Below are positions 24,924 through 36,111 of a stretch of DNA of 64,000 bases, piece by piece. Positions within the stretch are counted from its first letter, which is position 1; the number at the start of each line of letters is the position of its first letter. The stretch comes from Ceratothoa steindachneri (Eukaryota; Arthropoda; Malacostraca; Isopoda; Cymothoidae), in NCBI GenBank assembly GCA_963969495.1, contig OZ018321.1, positions 72,082,286 to 72,146,285 on the forward strand, given 5' to 3'. The position numbers were made by a program, and so were the translations under genes. Under the pieces are notes generated by a model. The model was not told the DNA's origin. It searched no databases and worked only from the letters and a program-made list of their open reading frames with translations.

Positions 24924-26203
24924 CGAGGGGCGGTCAATAGGTTTTGCGAATCGGTAAGGCAAAACAGAGGAAGGGGGATGGCTCTTTGTAGGGGTGTTAG
25001 GAAAAGTTATGACAAGTCAGAGCCTGCAGCTGCACGCTCCTGCCCCGTCTATTTAAGAAGCAGTAGCTGGTTGCAGATCGTCAGTCACAAATCTTTCAAC
25101 AATGGAGAAGGTTGAGCACCGCGCAGTGATCAAATTTTTGACCAAGGAAGGCAAGAATGCAAAAGAGATCCATGAACGCATGGTTGCAGTGTACACCGAC
25201 ACCGCCCCTTTCTATGCAATCATTGCTCGCTGGAATAGGGAATTCTGCCATGGTCGTGAGTACCTTGAATATGACCCCCATCAGACGTGAACAACGAAGA
25301 CAATGTGGCCCGTGTGGAGAGGATGATCCTCGAAAATCAACGAGTGAAGGTCGAAGAAATCGAGCGAGAACTTAGAATATCACATGGAAGTGTTATGAAC
25401 ATAATCCACGACAATTTGGCCATGACTAAGGTCTTCGCCCGTTGGTTCCCTAGAAACCTCACGCCCCATGATCGACTTCAACGTCGTCAAAGTTCGGAGG
25501 AGCTGCTGCTCCTGTACAACTAAGACCCGGCGGGATTCGAGGCACGCATAGTGACAGGTGATGAAACTTGGGTCCATCACTGGGATCCCCAGACCAAGCT
25601 CGAAAGCATAGCCTGGAAGCACAGGGGCTCTCCGCCCCCATCAAGTTCCGGACCCAACCCTCAGCCGGGAAGATCATGGCCACCATCTTCTAGGATTCTG
25701 AGGGAGTGTTAATGGTGGACTATGCGCCTCGTGGAAGGACCAACACAGGCCAATATTACGACGAGGAACTGGCTGGATTGAAGAAGTGCATCCGCCAGAA
25801 ACGGCGTGGCAAGTTGACACGCAGTGTCCTGCTCCTCCACGACAATGCCCGTGTCCACAAGGCCAGAGTTGCATAAGATGCCCTGCGCGAGTGCAAATTC
25901 ACGGAGCTAAACCATTCTCCCTACAGTCTAGATCCAGCCCCTAGTGACTACTTTTTATTCCGCTAACTCAAGACTGAACGGCGTGGACGCCGGTTTGGGG
26001 ATGATGAAGATGTCCAGCTTGCCGTCCAGGAGTGGATTGAACTGCAGTCGGGAGATTTCTGGTTGTCGGGAATTCGAAGCCTCAGGGACAAGTGGCGCAA
26101 GTGCATTGAAGTCGAGGGTAGTTATATTGAAAAATAATAAAACACTTTTCTTCATATTTCGTTTCCTTATATCCGAATTGCAAAACTTATTGACCGCTCC
26201 TCG
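24924..26203 (+). mobile_element. mariner element, copy 1 (full length, ~1.28 kb)
   Basis: Terminal inverted repeats: left cgaggggcggtcaataggtt, right (reverse complement) cgaggagcggtcaataagtt, about 28-30 bp, each bounded by a TA (24,922-24,923 and 26,204-26,205), the mariner target duplication. It encloses one transposase reading region. A shortened sister copy lies at 37,735-38,667 and a 190-bp 5' end at 36,491-36,680. Confidence 0.92.
25102..26137 (+). pseudogene. mariner transposase (DD34D), inactivated
   Basis: Start ATG at 25,102 (MEKVEHRAVIKFLTKEG), preceded by a ~180-bp 5' UTR. The N-terminal paired helix-turn-helix region spans 25,102-25,500 (HTH1, then VKVEEIERELRISHGSVMNI). The catalytic triad is still legible: Asp in IVTGDETWVHH (25,560-25,562), Asp in LLLHDNARVH (25,841-25,843) and Asp in LDPAPSDYFLF (25,946-25,948), the last two separated by 34 residues as in mariner. 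A frameshift lies near 25,270-25,290, a second near 25,640, and stops at about 25,521, 25,690, 25,874 and 25,964. Stop at 26,135. It would bind the terminal repeats and cut and paste at TA. Dead copy with a well preserved sequence. Confidence 0.9.
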
Positions 26204-26225
26204 TATTATATACATAATTCTTCTA

Positions 26226-27633
26226 CAGTCAAGGCCAAACTAATTGAGACTAATATATATCTATATTTTTTCATCTGTGTTTTAAAATGTATGTGATATA
26301 AATTATTATTCTAATACTTTAATTATTGCAGGTTTATTAAAAAAATGGCATTTCAAACAATAAAAAGCAAAACCATGCATTCTTCCGCTGAATCCAAAAT
26401 CGCGCTCTGGTCCAGTTCATGTAGGAAGCGAGTTTCATTCCTTGCAACTTGGCTATTTGATCAAAAGGGTAAAATGATGACAAATATCAGTTAAATGAAT
26501 AATGTAATTATAGTCTATTTTAAATATGAGTTTGAATAAAAAGTGCTTGAGTCTTTTTCAATTCCATTGTTACTCTGCATCAGTGTCCTGAAATGCAAGG
26601 GAATAGTTGCTTAGGATATCGCTTCAAGAAGCCCCCTCTTTAGGATCATTAATGAGTTTAAAAAGGCTGGTTATATTCCTGTGCAGGAGTATTCTGGACT
26701 CCCAAAAGCTTTTAATCAACGTTTCAAATTGCCTTCTGGTAAGCTCAAAGAGCGGGTTACCTCCAGTACCAAGCTTGCTCATGCTTGGAAAGGGGTAGGT
26801 GCAAACACTTCAGCGCGCTGAGTGAGGTGAATACTTTTCAACAAATGTATCAATTCTAAAAAGGCTGCGAAGAAGTCTCATCTCACCTAGAAGAACTTTT
26901 GGGATGGGCCTCAACTGTGTAGGAAATATAAGGAATGAACTGGTTAAGAGTGAGGCAATGTGTTATTTTCTGATGCAGGTCCCTTCTGCTTGTTTTGAGC
27001 TTCTGGAAGAACCCTCGTTAGGAAGATGAGAGGAAAGCGCTTTCCCGAGTTATAGATTGTGCTCATCCGGACATTTTTCATCTAAGAGAACCGTAGCACT
27101 AACAATTTTGCCCAAGAAAACAGCCATGAACACAAAATAGTACCGAAACCTTGTTCGTCAGCACCTTTTAAGAACCGTTGAGGAACAATTTGGGGATGAC
27201 AACTGCATTTTTCAGAACTATGGTGAATCTTGTCGTAGAGCAAAATAAAAAACAAAGTTCTTGGCTGAAAATAACATCGAATTTTTGTAACCTTGGTCGG
27301 GAGATAGACAGATTTGTGCTCGATAGACAATTTGTGGGTGATAATCAAGTGGGCAGCTAAACAATAATAGAGCAATATCAATCAAGATATGATCACAAAT
27401 TCGGTCTCAAGCATGGAAAAACGAATTGAAGCAGTTCTAAAGAACATTGGTAATCATTTTAAAAATTGACCGTATGTATTAATAAAATGGGTTTGCGCTA
27501 TATATTTATTTCTATTTCACCTTTTAATTATAATAATAACATACTAAAAGGAAGAGTAACGTTTGATTAGTTGTTTTTATTTTCTTATATGAAAAAATAC
27601 TAATCTCAATACTTTTAGCCATGACCAGTACTG
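26226..27633 (+). mobile_element. Tc1-like element, family C copy 1
   Basis: The left end CAGTCAAGGCCAAACTAATT follows a TA (26,224-26,225). The right end reads, reverse complemented, CAGTACTGGTCATGGCTAAA. Both termini share CAGT-C-GG-CA and then gagattagta / gagactaata. The element starts 20 bp after the right TA of mariner copy 1. The 5' UTR words tgcattcttccgctgaatcc and tatttgatcaaaagggtaaa are shared with the reverse-strand copy at 45,379-47,601. Confidence 0.75.
26580..27462 (+). pseudogene. Tc1-type transposase, family C copy 1, decayed
   Basis: Readable blocks: HTH part FRIINEFKKAGYIPVQEYSG (26,638-26,700), PSGKLKERVTSST-like linker, VLFSDAGPFCLF with the first catalytic Asp (about 26,960), EEQFGDDNCIFQNYGES (27,180-27,230), where the second catalytic Asp position (HDGAP in the family) is lost, then FLAENNIEFL and a degraded third block ending DNLWVIIKWAA (Glu of ENLW replaced by Asp). 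Many stops and frameshifts. Family membership is clear from block order; function is lost. Confidence 0.75.
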
Positions 27634-27834
27634 ATAATAAACAAAAATATTCCCTTTACGGGGACATAAACCACTCACTTTCAAAACTTGCGAATGAAAG
27701 GTTGTCTTAAGATCTAGTATTAAAAAAAGATATATAATCATCTATTAAAACTCATCTCTGCTCCGTTCTTGATATTCAAAATAGAATAAAATATGTCTTT
27801 AGTGCCTATAGAACTGTATAGAGTGAGAGGCAAA

Positions 27835-28060
27835 TTCCCCTCTCAACGCGCAGCAGTCGTGGCATCACGGATAGTGCAAACAAGTGGCTACGGACATTCA
27901 AATGAATCGAAGGCAGTAAATGCCATATGTGAGGCGCTATAAATCACAATCTGGTCCCAGGCTGACATGAGGTGCGATTTTTATGTACCCAGTGGTGTAA
28001 TGAAACCAACTAGGCCACGAAGACTTACATAGCACTCGGAAGAACACCGTGGGGCACAAA
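27835..28060 (-). pseudogene. Family A RNase H fragment
   Basis: The reverse strand reads DQIVIYSASHMAFTAFDSF then CTIRDATTAA, matching RNase H of copy A (RIVIYSDLQSAMSAV, VRGIRDPTV); the catalytic Asp is changed to Ala. It lies just beyond the 3' end of copy B, so it is either a separate truncated insertion or a rearranged piece. Confidence 0.55.
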
Positions 28061-28077
28061 CAGAAGGAAAAATGATT

Positions 28078-30905
28078 TTTTTTTTTTATAGAGCAAATTC
28101 TGCAAACTGCCTCCCAAGGCAAAAGTTTCCGTAATCACCTTATAGCTTAATGTTAGGCTAGATTAAAATAACAAATAATCAAAACAGTAAAAAATAACGA
28201 TACCAAAAACAAACAAACAACGGCAAAAAAACAAAAACAAAACAAGAAGGAAAAAAGCAAGAACAACAAGGAAGCACGCTCCTACGTCGGGGAAGAAGCC
28301 CGCCTCCTACGAGTGCAGGCTCATCCGATCTACAACAGAGAGAGTAAAAAAATGGAGGAGGCCAGCCTCCTCCAAAAAGTCAGACTATTCACAAGTCTGG
28401 GTACACGATCCATACCGAGTAAAAGGGACAAAATTTAGCAACCCCGCTCGTCTTGGTACCAGGAAATTCAACATTAGTCTGAGGCACAATGCAAACGTAG
28501 CTATAAAGTGCGGGGAACCTCTCCATCAAATGATGGTAGGTCTCACGAGTATGCCCAATTCAAAGACGACAGAATGTGACTTAAAGCCGTCATGGCATTT
28601 GTGGTGCGTCCACGGGAACTTTTGCGGCGGCGCATTGGCACGCAACTCTATGTTCCGCTCGGCCGTCTCCCATCTTCTTTAACAAGCAGCCTAGATGGCT
28701 GCCCTGATTCTTCCCGTGTAGTTGGTCTGAGGAAGAGCTGGTCTGGTGGGCTAGTCCTCGCGGTTTCTTTGGCCCCCTCATCGGCGCACTCATTTTCCGC
28801 AATTCTCACATGTCCAGGAACCCAGCAGCAGATAAGCTCGACATCCACTCTTCTCGTGGCAACCGTGGTATTAAGGATACCACAAACAGGGAGTGTGAAA
28901 ATGATAATGCCTAGAGATGACTCAGAGCGCTTTGACAGTTGCTAAAGATCACAATTTGGTCTTCGTACTGGGCACGACGTGTTATCTCCCATATCGAGTG
29001 GTGTATTGCAAAAGATTCCGCGTCTGGTAGAGTCTTGCTGACTTCAAACAGATGAGATAAGACATTAATACGACCCACTCATGGGACTTGGGCCATCTGT
29101 TTACATTGTCACGGATCCAATGTGACAATAAGTCTGATTTAATAAGGCTGAGTGCAATACCTCCGGAGCTGTAGAAGCTTTGGGAGCAGAGGCGTGGAGA
29201 CAAATAGTGAAAGGTGGTGCCCTCTACTGGGGGGTCCTGGGCAGAACCAGAGAAACCACAGGATCGAGAGCTGCACCGAGTTCTCGAAGGAGTTTCGTAG
29301 CCGTAAACACAATGGGCTTAGAGTATGACTGGCGTCTATCGGCGGCATAGGCACCGTCGAGATCGGCTGTGGATGCAGTGAGAGCCGTTGTCGATTGAGG
29401 GAGGCGCCGTGCTCGTGCGTACAGGCGTATAATGTACTATGCACGGCGTAGAGCGAGTGGTACCAGCATAGAATCGACAAGTAAGCTGTCAATGTGGGAA
29501 ATATGAAAGGCACCGGTTGCCAGGTGGAGATGGGTTCGTGGGTCGAGTTTACCTTGCATAATACACGTTCGGCTACGAATGCATAAAATTTGCTTCCGTA
29601 TTCAAGCTTCGAACGAACAGAGGATTGGAGAAAAGCAAGACAGTAGCTCTTTGAGCACCCGAAGTGCTGAACGTCACAATAAGAAGAATGTTCATGTCGC
29701 TGGTACAAGAGCCCCTATTGATGCGAATATGAGCCTCTAAGATGAGGCATCCATCGAAAACAGGACCAAGCAAACGGTGCAAATTTACGGTTCATGGCAA
29801 ACCCCGTTTAGGAACAATTCCGGGTCGGGGAGAGACGGGGATGGCGGCAGAATTGCACCCCCTTAAAGTTAGCCAAGGAAAACCGAAATTTGTTTGCTTC
29901 GGCATAAGAGAGATGCAGTTTGATGCCTGTTCGAGTCGACTTTCCACAGTTGGCATCTGTGCCACCCCCAAAGAGATCGAAATGTCGTCCACGTAGAGCA
30001 TAGCGAGTGCGTCTTTCGGCAGCACTGAGGTGATACCGTTTATGTTCTCGGCAAATAGTCTGACACTGGAAACATTTAATTTTGTAACACCCTATTCTGG
30101 CTCCATTGGGCCAGAGAGAGCTCCTCACTACCGTTTGCGCCTTCGAAGATCTAGCAAAATTTTAGCATTAAAGATTGTGGCGTCTTCTCGTCCTCATCAT
30201 GTGGAGAGTCTCCAAGATGCTGTATAGCCATGCGCTATCATATGCATTCTCTATTTCGATAAACATCAAACCGTAGTTCTTTCTACGAAAAAAGGCCTCG
30301 CAGACGGTACATTTCACTCGGAGCAGAGCATTCGACGTGGATTGTAGCTTGCCGAAATTTAATGACGACGAAATCGTTCGAGATATACTTGTAGCACCAT
30401 ATAGACATATCGCTTCTCTCTAAGTGCCGTATTACACTCTGCCAAATAGCAAGGAGGCAAAGTTGTGCAAAACAGCCACATGTTATTGTTATAGGAATGG
30501 AAGTCAGGCCCATAGCAATTTAGGTGCTAGAGAAGACAACAGATTCATAGTCCAAATTACACTCTTCGACTGAGATAGTGAAATCAGTTATTTACCGAAA
30601 TGCAGGCCACCGCACGTCCTACAAGCACCATCGAACCGGCTTCTCAGGGAGCAGCGGTACAGCATAGGATATTTGAATAGGAAAGTTATCTCTACCACGA
30701 AAATCATCCAGTACATCCAAGAAAAATCTGGCTGTGCGACCAAAGAGAACACGGAGAAATGGAAACATGAAAATAAAGCGATTCTCGGAAATGATGAGTA
30801 AATTCTTCCACATTTATTACACTTATATCTAGCTCTTTGATTAGATCTGGCAAGATCTGCCCTCTACAAAGAATCTTAGTGACCCTATAATCCTCACATT
30901 ACAAG
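28078..30905 (-). mobile_element. Family A copy B: RT, RNase H and 3' UTR (5' part missing)
   Basis: Reverse-strand copy running from the endonuclease/RT linker (about 30,905; FRGRDNFPIQIS at 30,700) to the A-rich 3' end at 28,077-28,090, which is preceded by the conserved gtgattacgg.aacttttgcc motif. It shares the A/C-rich 3' UTR with copy A. The upstream gag and most of the endonuclease are absent. Confidence 0.75.
28560..30540 (-). pseudogene. ORF2 of family A copy B (RT with YVDD, connection, RNase H)
   Basis: RT motif C is intact, MLYVDDISIS, with YVDD at 29,984-29,995. The preceding block ITSVLPKDALA is clear, but the motif B region is shifted. Thumb/connection reads SSVRSKLEYGSKFYAFVAERV (about 29,640-29,565) in a 189-codon open frame (29,139-29,708), one of the longest frames outside the 48-57-kb pair. 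RNase H end: MDVELICCWVPGHVRIAEN with ECADEGAKE (28,848-28,770), the conserved His/Asp block. Several frameshifts and a partly missing RNase H core. Once a multidomain polymerase for target-primed reverse transcription; now inactive. Confidence 0.75.
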
Positions 30906-31440
30906 ATTTAATGAGTAACCAAAGAGACCTAAAAAATGAGCACTTTGGAGATTTATGAAGCCTTATAATGCAGTATCTATAGGGTCAGTTGTAAGGTGTA
31001 GGGAAAATCCACGTGAAATTTCTTTTCCAGCACGAAAGTGACGTCCATGTTTTAAAGAAAATTCTAGAATTTAGTTAGGCTTAAATTGGTAAGCCTGTTC
31101 CACCTCGAACCGCATCCATCACGGACCACCTTTTCGCGGGTTAGAATCGCCTGGGCGTGAAGGTTCGAGGCCATTCGAGAGTAGTGCTGGCCAAACACCC
31201 CATGGTTACCCCACCCCTGCGGGGAGAGCCTCGGATATATATGGCTCGTCTTCCAGGTGGGGGATGCAGAGTTGAGAAGTTCCGCCAGGATCTAAGAAGC
31301 ATTTTCCCTAGTTCCAAGTCAGGTTCTTAACAACGAAGCAAAGTGATGACTGAACTTTTCGTGTCGTTGGAATTAGCCCAGCCAGTGAGGTATTTTCATT
31401 TGACGATCGCCACCGAGCGATTTTTCCGACTCCACTCATC
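30905..31440. other. Unassigned stretch between family A pieces
   Basis: Moderately GC-rich, with short frames only. A ggttcgagg word at 31,160 resembles a pol III B box, but no A box or stem structure could be fitted. I see no gene. Confidence 0.4.
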
Positions 31441-31990
31441 AACTCCTGTACAAGCCTTCCTCGTTCCCTCCTTGTCTTCGGGTGGCCGAAATACTCTCTC
31501 CTGGACCGGACGTTACCGCCCCTCCCTGGAGAACCGTCATCACGTTAACTTCCCGCTGAGAAGCTCCGCTCCCGCCTGGTAGCCTGGCAGTCCCTCGGCA
31601 TGGCGGCTCAACCTTGGACACGGCGTAAAAAATAGATGGTGAAGTGAGAAGGAAACGGGATATGAGGAAGGTATAGGTAAGGATAAAGCAGATTGTTAAA
31701 AAAACACCACCCCACACCGGAGCTCAGGGGTTAGGGAACATTGTCCTCTTCCCCCTCAGTCCCGATCCGGGACGGTTGGCTTAGAAGAAGGTCAGCATCT
31801 ACCCCGTGAAATTAGAGGCTGACCAGAGAAAGTTGTGGGAGAGTTTGTATGAAAAGCGTGGAAACCGGGGGGAAACACAAGTGTTTTTTAGAAAGGAGAA
31901 GAGGCTAAGCTGGTATCGGACGGGGTGCTGAGTCCCATCCGTTAGCGAGAGTCCTAAATCACTCGGCCATCCTGAGTCCCCCAAAAGACT
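31440..31990 (-). mobile_element. Family A 5' UTR/ORF1-start fragment (copy C)
   Basis: Reverse-strand segment matching the forward copy from about 48,750 to 49,110: gctgagtccc.tc.., then cagcttagcctcttctcc, aacacttgt, ttctctggtcagcctctaat, gatgctgaccttcttct, aagccaaccgtcc.ggatc. It diverges beyond about 31,580. Its extreme 5' end differs from the others by carrying ggatggccgagtgatttagg (31,953-31,972), which resembles a tRNA A box. Confidence 0.65.
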
Positions 31991-32620
31991 CATTCAAGCC
32001 GCTCGTCTGAACTTCTCACACGCTACATAACTTTAAACCAAAATAACATTTCGCAAACGTAGATATCTCTCTTTGCATTATAATATAGATTAAACAGCTT
32101 AGTCATATTTCTCCAAATTATTGTCATTCTCTCAATCACTTTCTTTTTTTACGAGCAATTAAATAATTTTTTCTTTTCATTATTAGAAAATTTAAATGAA
32201 CCTAAAAAAGTAACAAAATACCGGAATATAATATTTTTTGTTGAAGTAAATATAAAATTTGTGTAAAAGTTTATATATAGTAATTTCAATCTTATTTTCG
32301 CAATATATTTAATATAAATCAGTAAAGTTACCGAATAAAAGCATACTTGTTTAAGAGCGCTGAAATAAGAGAAACGGTGATATTGGGCAACCATGCAAGG
32401 TATGACTGTATACAGACTCATATAATGGATTTTTTTTATACAAATATGTAAAACATTGAAAATGAATTAATATAAATAAAGTGAGCAAATATATTATTAT
32501 GTTCAATTCATATTATTTTTGCATTAGCCGGTCTAATATGAACTCAATTTTCTTTATTTGAAGGTCCTAAAGAGTAAGTCATTCTTTCGTCCTAATATTA
32601 AAGGAAAGTGTTGTATTAAT
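31991..32620. other. AT-rich stretch without recognisable gene
   Basis: Long A/T runs. The frame at 32,149-32,421 is low complexity. Nothing assigned. Confidence 0.5.
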
Positions 32621-33773
32621 TCCGGTAATTTAAGACAAAGATAGCGCCGTCATTTCCAGGGCTTTAGAGCCTTCTAATAAAAAAAAATGTTATAGAAGCA
32701 ATGTCATTCAGCTCATCGAATTACATATGAATACCTATTTATTTATGCAATTCTGAAAAAATATATTTTTCGAAATTTTGTTAGTTTTTCTGCTAAACCT
32801 GAAGATCCGTGATCCTGGTCGGATAATATTTCGTCCATGTTCCAATATGTTTCATCTTTTTGATTAATTTTGAGAGTCTGCTCGAGAGGGGAACCGGCTC
32901 GTACGGGGGATTGCCCTAGGATAACCCTGAGACTTCAATCACTTGGGGGAAGGCACAGCCCCCCAGTATATAATCGGATTTTTTTTAATAAAATAACGTA
33001 ATTATCGTTAATTCTCACGGTTTTTTTATACAAAATCGCTTCTGCGACTCGTGGGGGAGCGCTGATTTTTCCTTTTTTTAATTCTTTTTAAGATACTTTA
33101 ATCACTGTATATTTACTTTTTCAGCCATGATTTTTTTTACACTCTTTTGACTATTTTTATACATCATTTTAAAATAATTATCTAGATCTTTTAGAGGAAC
33201 TAGTTTTTGAGGACGAGAGACGATCCTTTATGTGGAAGTTTCAGGTTTCAGTTCTAACATGAATTTCTTTTGTGCAACTTGGCCTAAAAATATTCTCGAA
33301 CTTTCCGGGTTTTTTTGCGATCGAGAAAAATTAATAATATTTTAAGCCACCATAAATTTTAAAGTTAAAATCTATTATGAAGAGTGTGGTCAAGCGTTAG
33401 CGGTCCAAGATATTGTTTCTTTTAAATGTGCTAAAACAAAACGTGATTTCGAGACTGGCGAGAGCAATCACTATTACTTCAAACGTTCGACTCTAAATGA
33501 GACTTTTTTTTCAAAATCAGTTCCTCGCCACTATTTTCGAGTTATATCCCCCACAATAAAGTATGTGAAAAGCATTTTCCCTTTTTTTTTTTTAGAAAGT
33601 TTGTTGTTAATTTCTGGGATTTTTTAAATCAATACAAACATGGCGCCTTGTAGATTTAAACTAGGACTCAAACACGTATGAATATCCGCGTTTGAACGAA
33701 ACAAACTTCACCCAAATAGATTTCGGCTCAAGACCATAAACATTGTCGGCTAAAGAATGTTAAAGTAGGCGGT

Positions 33774-33882
33774 GCGGTAACACTTCAGATTCGGGGCGCA
33801 CGGTAGATGGCGCTGTTAGTCAGCTACAATTTTGGGCTACAACATATCTCTTATGACCTCAGACGGTAGCGTCAGATGTGAA
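33774..33882 (+). repeat. Left arm of ~108-bp inverted repeat
   Basis: Pairs with 34,459-34,565. Contains cacggtagatggcgctgtta and gacggtagcgtcagatgtg. The related words ggggcgctatttctgggctacaatt reappear at 35,817 in the same orientation. Confidence 0.85.
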
Positions 33883-34458
33883 CAATATCGGCGTAATATT
33901 TTTTTGTATATGAGTATATACTGGGAGGCTGCCCCCCCCAGACCCGCCAATTGATTGAAACTCAGGATCATCGCAGGGTGGTCCCCCTGCAGTGATATCT
34001 CTCCCACGAGCAGTCACCTTGAATTTACTGGGGGTTTTTTCTCCCCAACGGCTTTTTACTGGCAGAAAAACCTAAAATAATAACAAACAATTCTTACTTT
34101 TATAGGTTTCTTGATTAGTTTATGCGCCTCTAAATAATCTAAAAGTTTTTTGCGATCATACAAAGTAAAGCCGAATTCGAATAACAACGAAGCACATGGA
34201 GAGCATGAAAACACAATAACGAAAGAAAAACATTTGCAAAACGGGTCCTATTTATAAGCTACAATGTTGCCAGTAAGAAGCTGTTATCGTTCGCAGTAAA
34301 CATAAAATACGAAAACAAAACAAAAACAATAAAAGACATCAAGAAACCTTACCTAACTTAGAAAAAAACTATAAACGAGCAGAGTGCAGATATTTAGTAA
34401 ATAATAGACTAAAAGTTACAAATCCCCAAAAGAACAAAAAAATATAACGCAGTGATTG

Positions 34459-34565
34459 CACATCTGACGCTACCGTCTGACATCATAAGAGATATGTTGT
34501 AGTCCAAAATTGTAGCCGACTAACAGCGCCATCTACCGTGCGCCTCGAATCTGAAGTATTACCGG
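34459..34565 (-). repeat. Right arm of ~108-bp inverted repeat
   Basis: Reverse complement of 33,774-33,882, with substitutions such as gacctcag/catcag and a few others. High identity implies recent origin or conversion between arms, compared with the decayed neighbours. Confidence 0.85.
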
Positions 34566-34807
34566 CGGCGCTATCGTCGTCTTAAATTACCCCAATTCCT
34601 TGTATATTATTATATAACAATTGTAAGACTTAATAATTGTGTAAGAATTGGTAAAATAAGTTAATGCAAGTAGAGGGAATAAATTTAATATTATGGGAAC
34701 TAATTAAATGCGTAAAAATTGATTTTTACTTGTCTTTGCTATAATGCCGCATGTGTGCGGGCAGTGTGAGCAAAACAGAGGCTTGAAGACGCTTTAAAAT
34801 GATTTTT

Positions 34808-35110
34808 TTATCAAAATTAGACATCTGAAGACTTTTCCAGTTCTCGTCGAATAAAGAATATTGAATCCAGCTCCAAGATTCCTTTTACCTTGTCTAAAAT
34901 CTCTAATCACCTCTACCGAGCCTACAATTGAGCAAGAAGAGTGCTTTCTACTCTATTAGAGTCAGCGCCTTGTGAATACCAAGTATTCTCAGTAGAAGCA
35001 AACTTGCATCCGCCAAACTAAATCAAAAACCCCATTGGGCTGCCCCAAGAGTGGTACCAAAAATTCGGTGACAAATCACCCTTGGTAATTAAACCACTCT
35101 CGAAGAGGCT
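34808..35110 (+). repeat. LTR-like segment (second copy) with possible downstream leader
   Basis: gtcgaataaagaatattgaa and cagctccaagattcctttta (34,845-34,885) match the 6,463-6,605 segment. Further on, gagtggtaccaaaaattcgg (35,050) resembles a short leader after an LTR in some LTR elements. No coding sequence follows, because the minisatellite begins at 35,228. Inference. Confidence 0.3.
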
Positions 35111-35227
35111 TACCTAAGCGGCACAACCTATAACCCTCGAGAACCGGTGCCTACCGTTTAAATCCCAGAGGAGAAAATTGTCCTAAACAACCATTTCACA
35201 ACACGACGGAAGTCCGCAAAATCGAGG

Positions 35228-35790
35228 TCAGTTGACTCACAAACATTTAAAAAAATAGGTATTCATAACTCAGATGCATTTAAAAAAATAGGAATTCATG
35301 ACTCAGATGCATTTAAAAAGATAGGTTGTCTTGACACACAAGCATTTAAAATAATGCGTTCGCATGAGTCAAAAGCATTAAAAAAATAGGTTCTTATGAC
35401 TCACAAACATTAAAAAAGGCTTCTCATGACTCACAAGCATTTAAAAATGAGGTATGCATGATGCACAAGTATTTAAAAAAGCTTCAAATGACTCACACGC
35501 ATTTTAGAAAAAGGTCTCATTACTCAAAAGCATTTAGAAAAAGGGTCTCATAAATTTCAAGCATATAACGAAAGGTTCTCATGACTCACAAACATTCAAA
35601 AAAAGTTAGCGTTAATTCTAAGTATTGAAAGAATGTCATCATGACTCATAAGCATTTAGAAAATAAGACATGACTCACAGGCATTTAGAAAGAGTAACAC
35701 AATTCACAAGTATTTAGAAAAAAGTTCTCATGACTCAGAATTTAAAAGATATGTTGTCATGACTCACAAGAATTATAAAAATGAGTAATA
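35228..35790. repeat. Minisatellite, ~30-34-bp unit, ~18 copies, carrying TGACTCA
   Basis: Consensus unit catgactcacaagcatttaa + an A-rich tail and ggttct. I count 18 degenerate units, of which about ten keep the exact heptamer tgactca. Unit length varies with the A run. Located between an LTR-like segment and an inverted-repeat fragment. Confidence 0.85.
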
Positions 35791-35799
35791 CTTGAGTTT

Positions 35800-36111
35800 G
35801 TGGGCAAACGCTAGGGGGCGCTATTTCTGGGCTACAATTAATGAGATGGGCTCGTCACGTTATCCGAAATAATAAATACGATAGCATCACCTACTTTAGG
35901 CTATTTCCGCTCAAAATTAACTTTTTTTCGTTACTTTCGAAATAGGGGGCTTCGTCCACCATAACGCACACTTAATTGTCGGGAGTTTCACCCATACACC
36001 CCCGCAACATTAAATAACTCGTAATATTCCTAATTCAAAAGGCTAAGATCAGATTTGAATGAAAAAGTCGATTGCTAAATGTCGGCGGCGCTATCGTCGT
36101 CTCAAATTACC
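35800..36111. mobile_element. Second right end related to the TIR element at 32.6-34.6 kb
   Basis: Ends with cggcgctatcgtcgtctcaa + attacc at 36,086-36,111, almost identical to 34,566-34,591, and contains ggggcgctatttctgggctac (35,817) related to the inner repeat. The left limit is unknown. It could be a separate truncated copy or the true right end of a larger element starting at 32,624. Confidence 0.5.

Larger units (their letters stand above)
32624..34591. mobile_element. Unclassified TIR element with nested inverted repeats (~1.97 kb)
   Basis: Outer inverted repeats: ggtaatttaagacaaagata + gcgccg at 32,624-32,649 against the reverse complement of 34,566-34,591 (24 of 26 positions). An inner pair of ~108 bp, 33,774-33,882 and 34,459-34,565, is about 93% identical in reverse complement. 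A third pair, about 32,933-32,975 and 33,914-33,966, shares agtatata, a C/G-rich stretch and cctgag. No transposase frame. The 8 bases outside the two ends agree at 6 of 8 (ttaattcc / ccaattcc), compatible with an 8-bp target duplication. Superfamily not assignable by eye. Confidence 0.6.

Noticed and set aside
31150..31200. ggttcgagg word as a possible tRNA B box
   Set aside because: No A box or acceptor pairing could be fitted around it.
35228..35790. Array considered as a CRISPR-like repeat-spacer structure
   Set aside because: Units are contiguous and degenerate without unique spacers, and the genome is eukaryotic.
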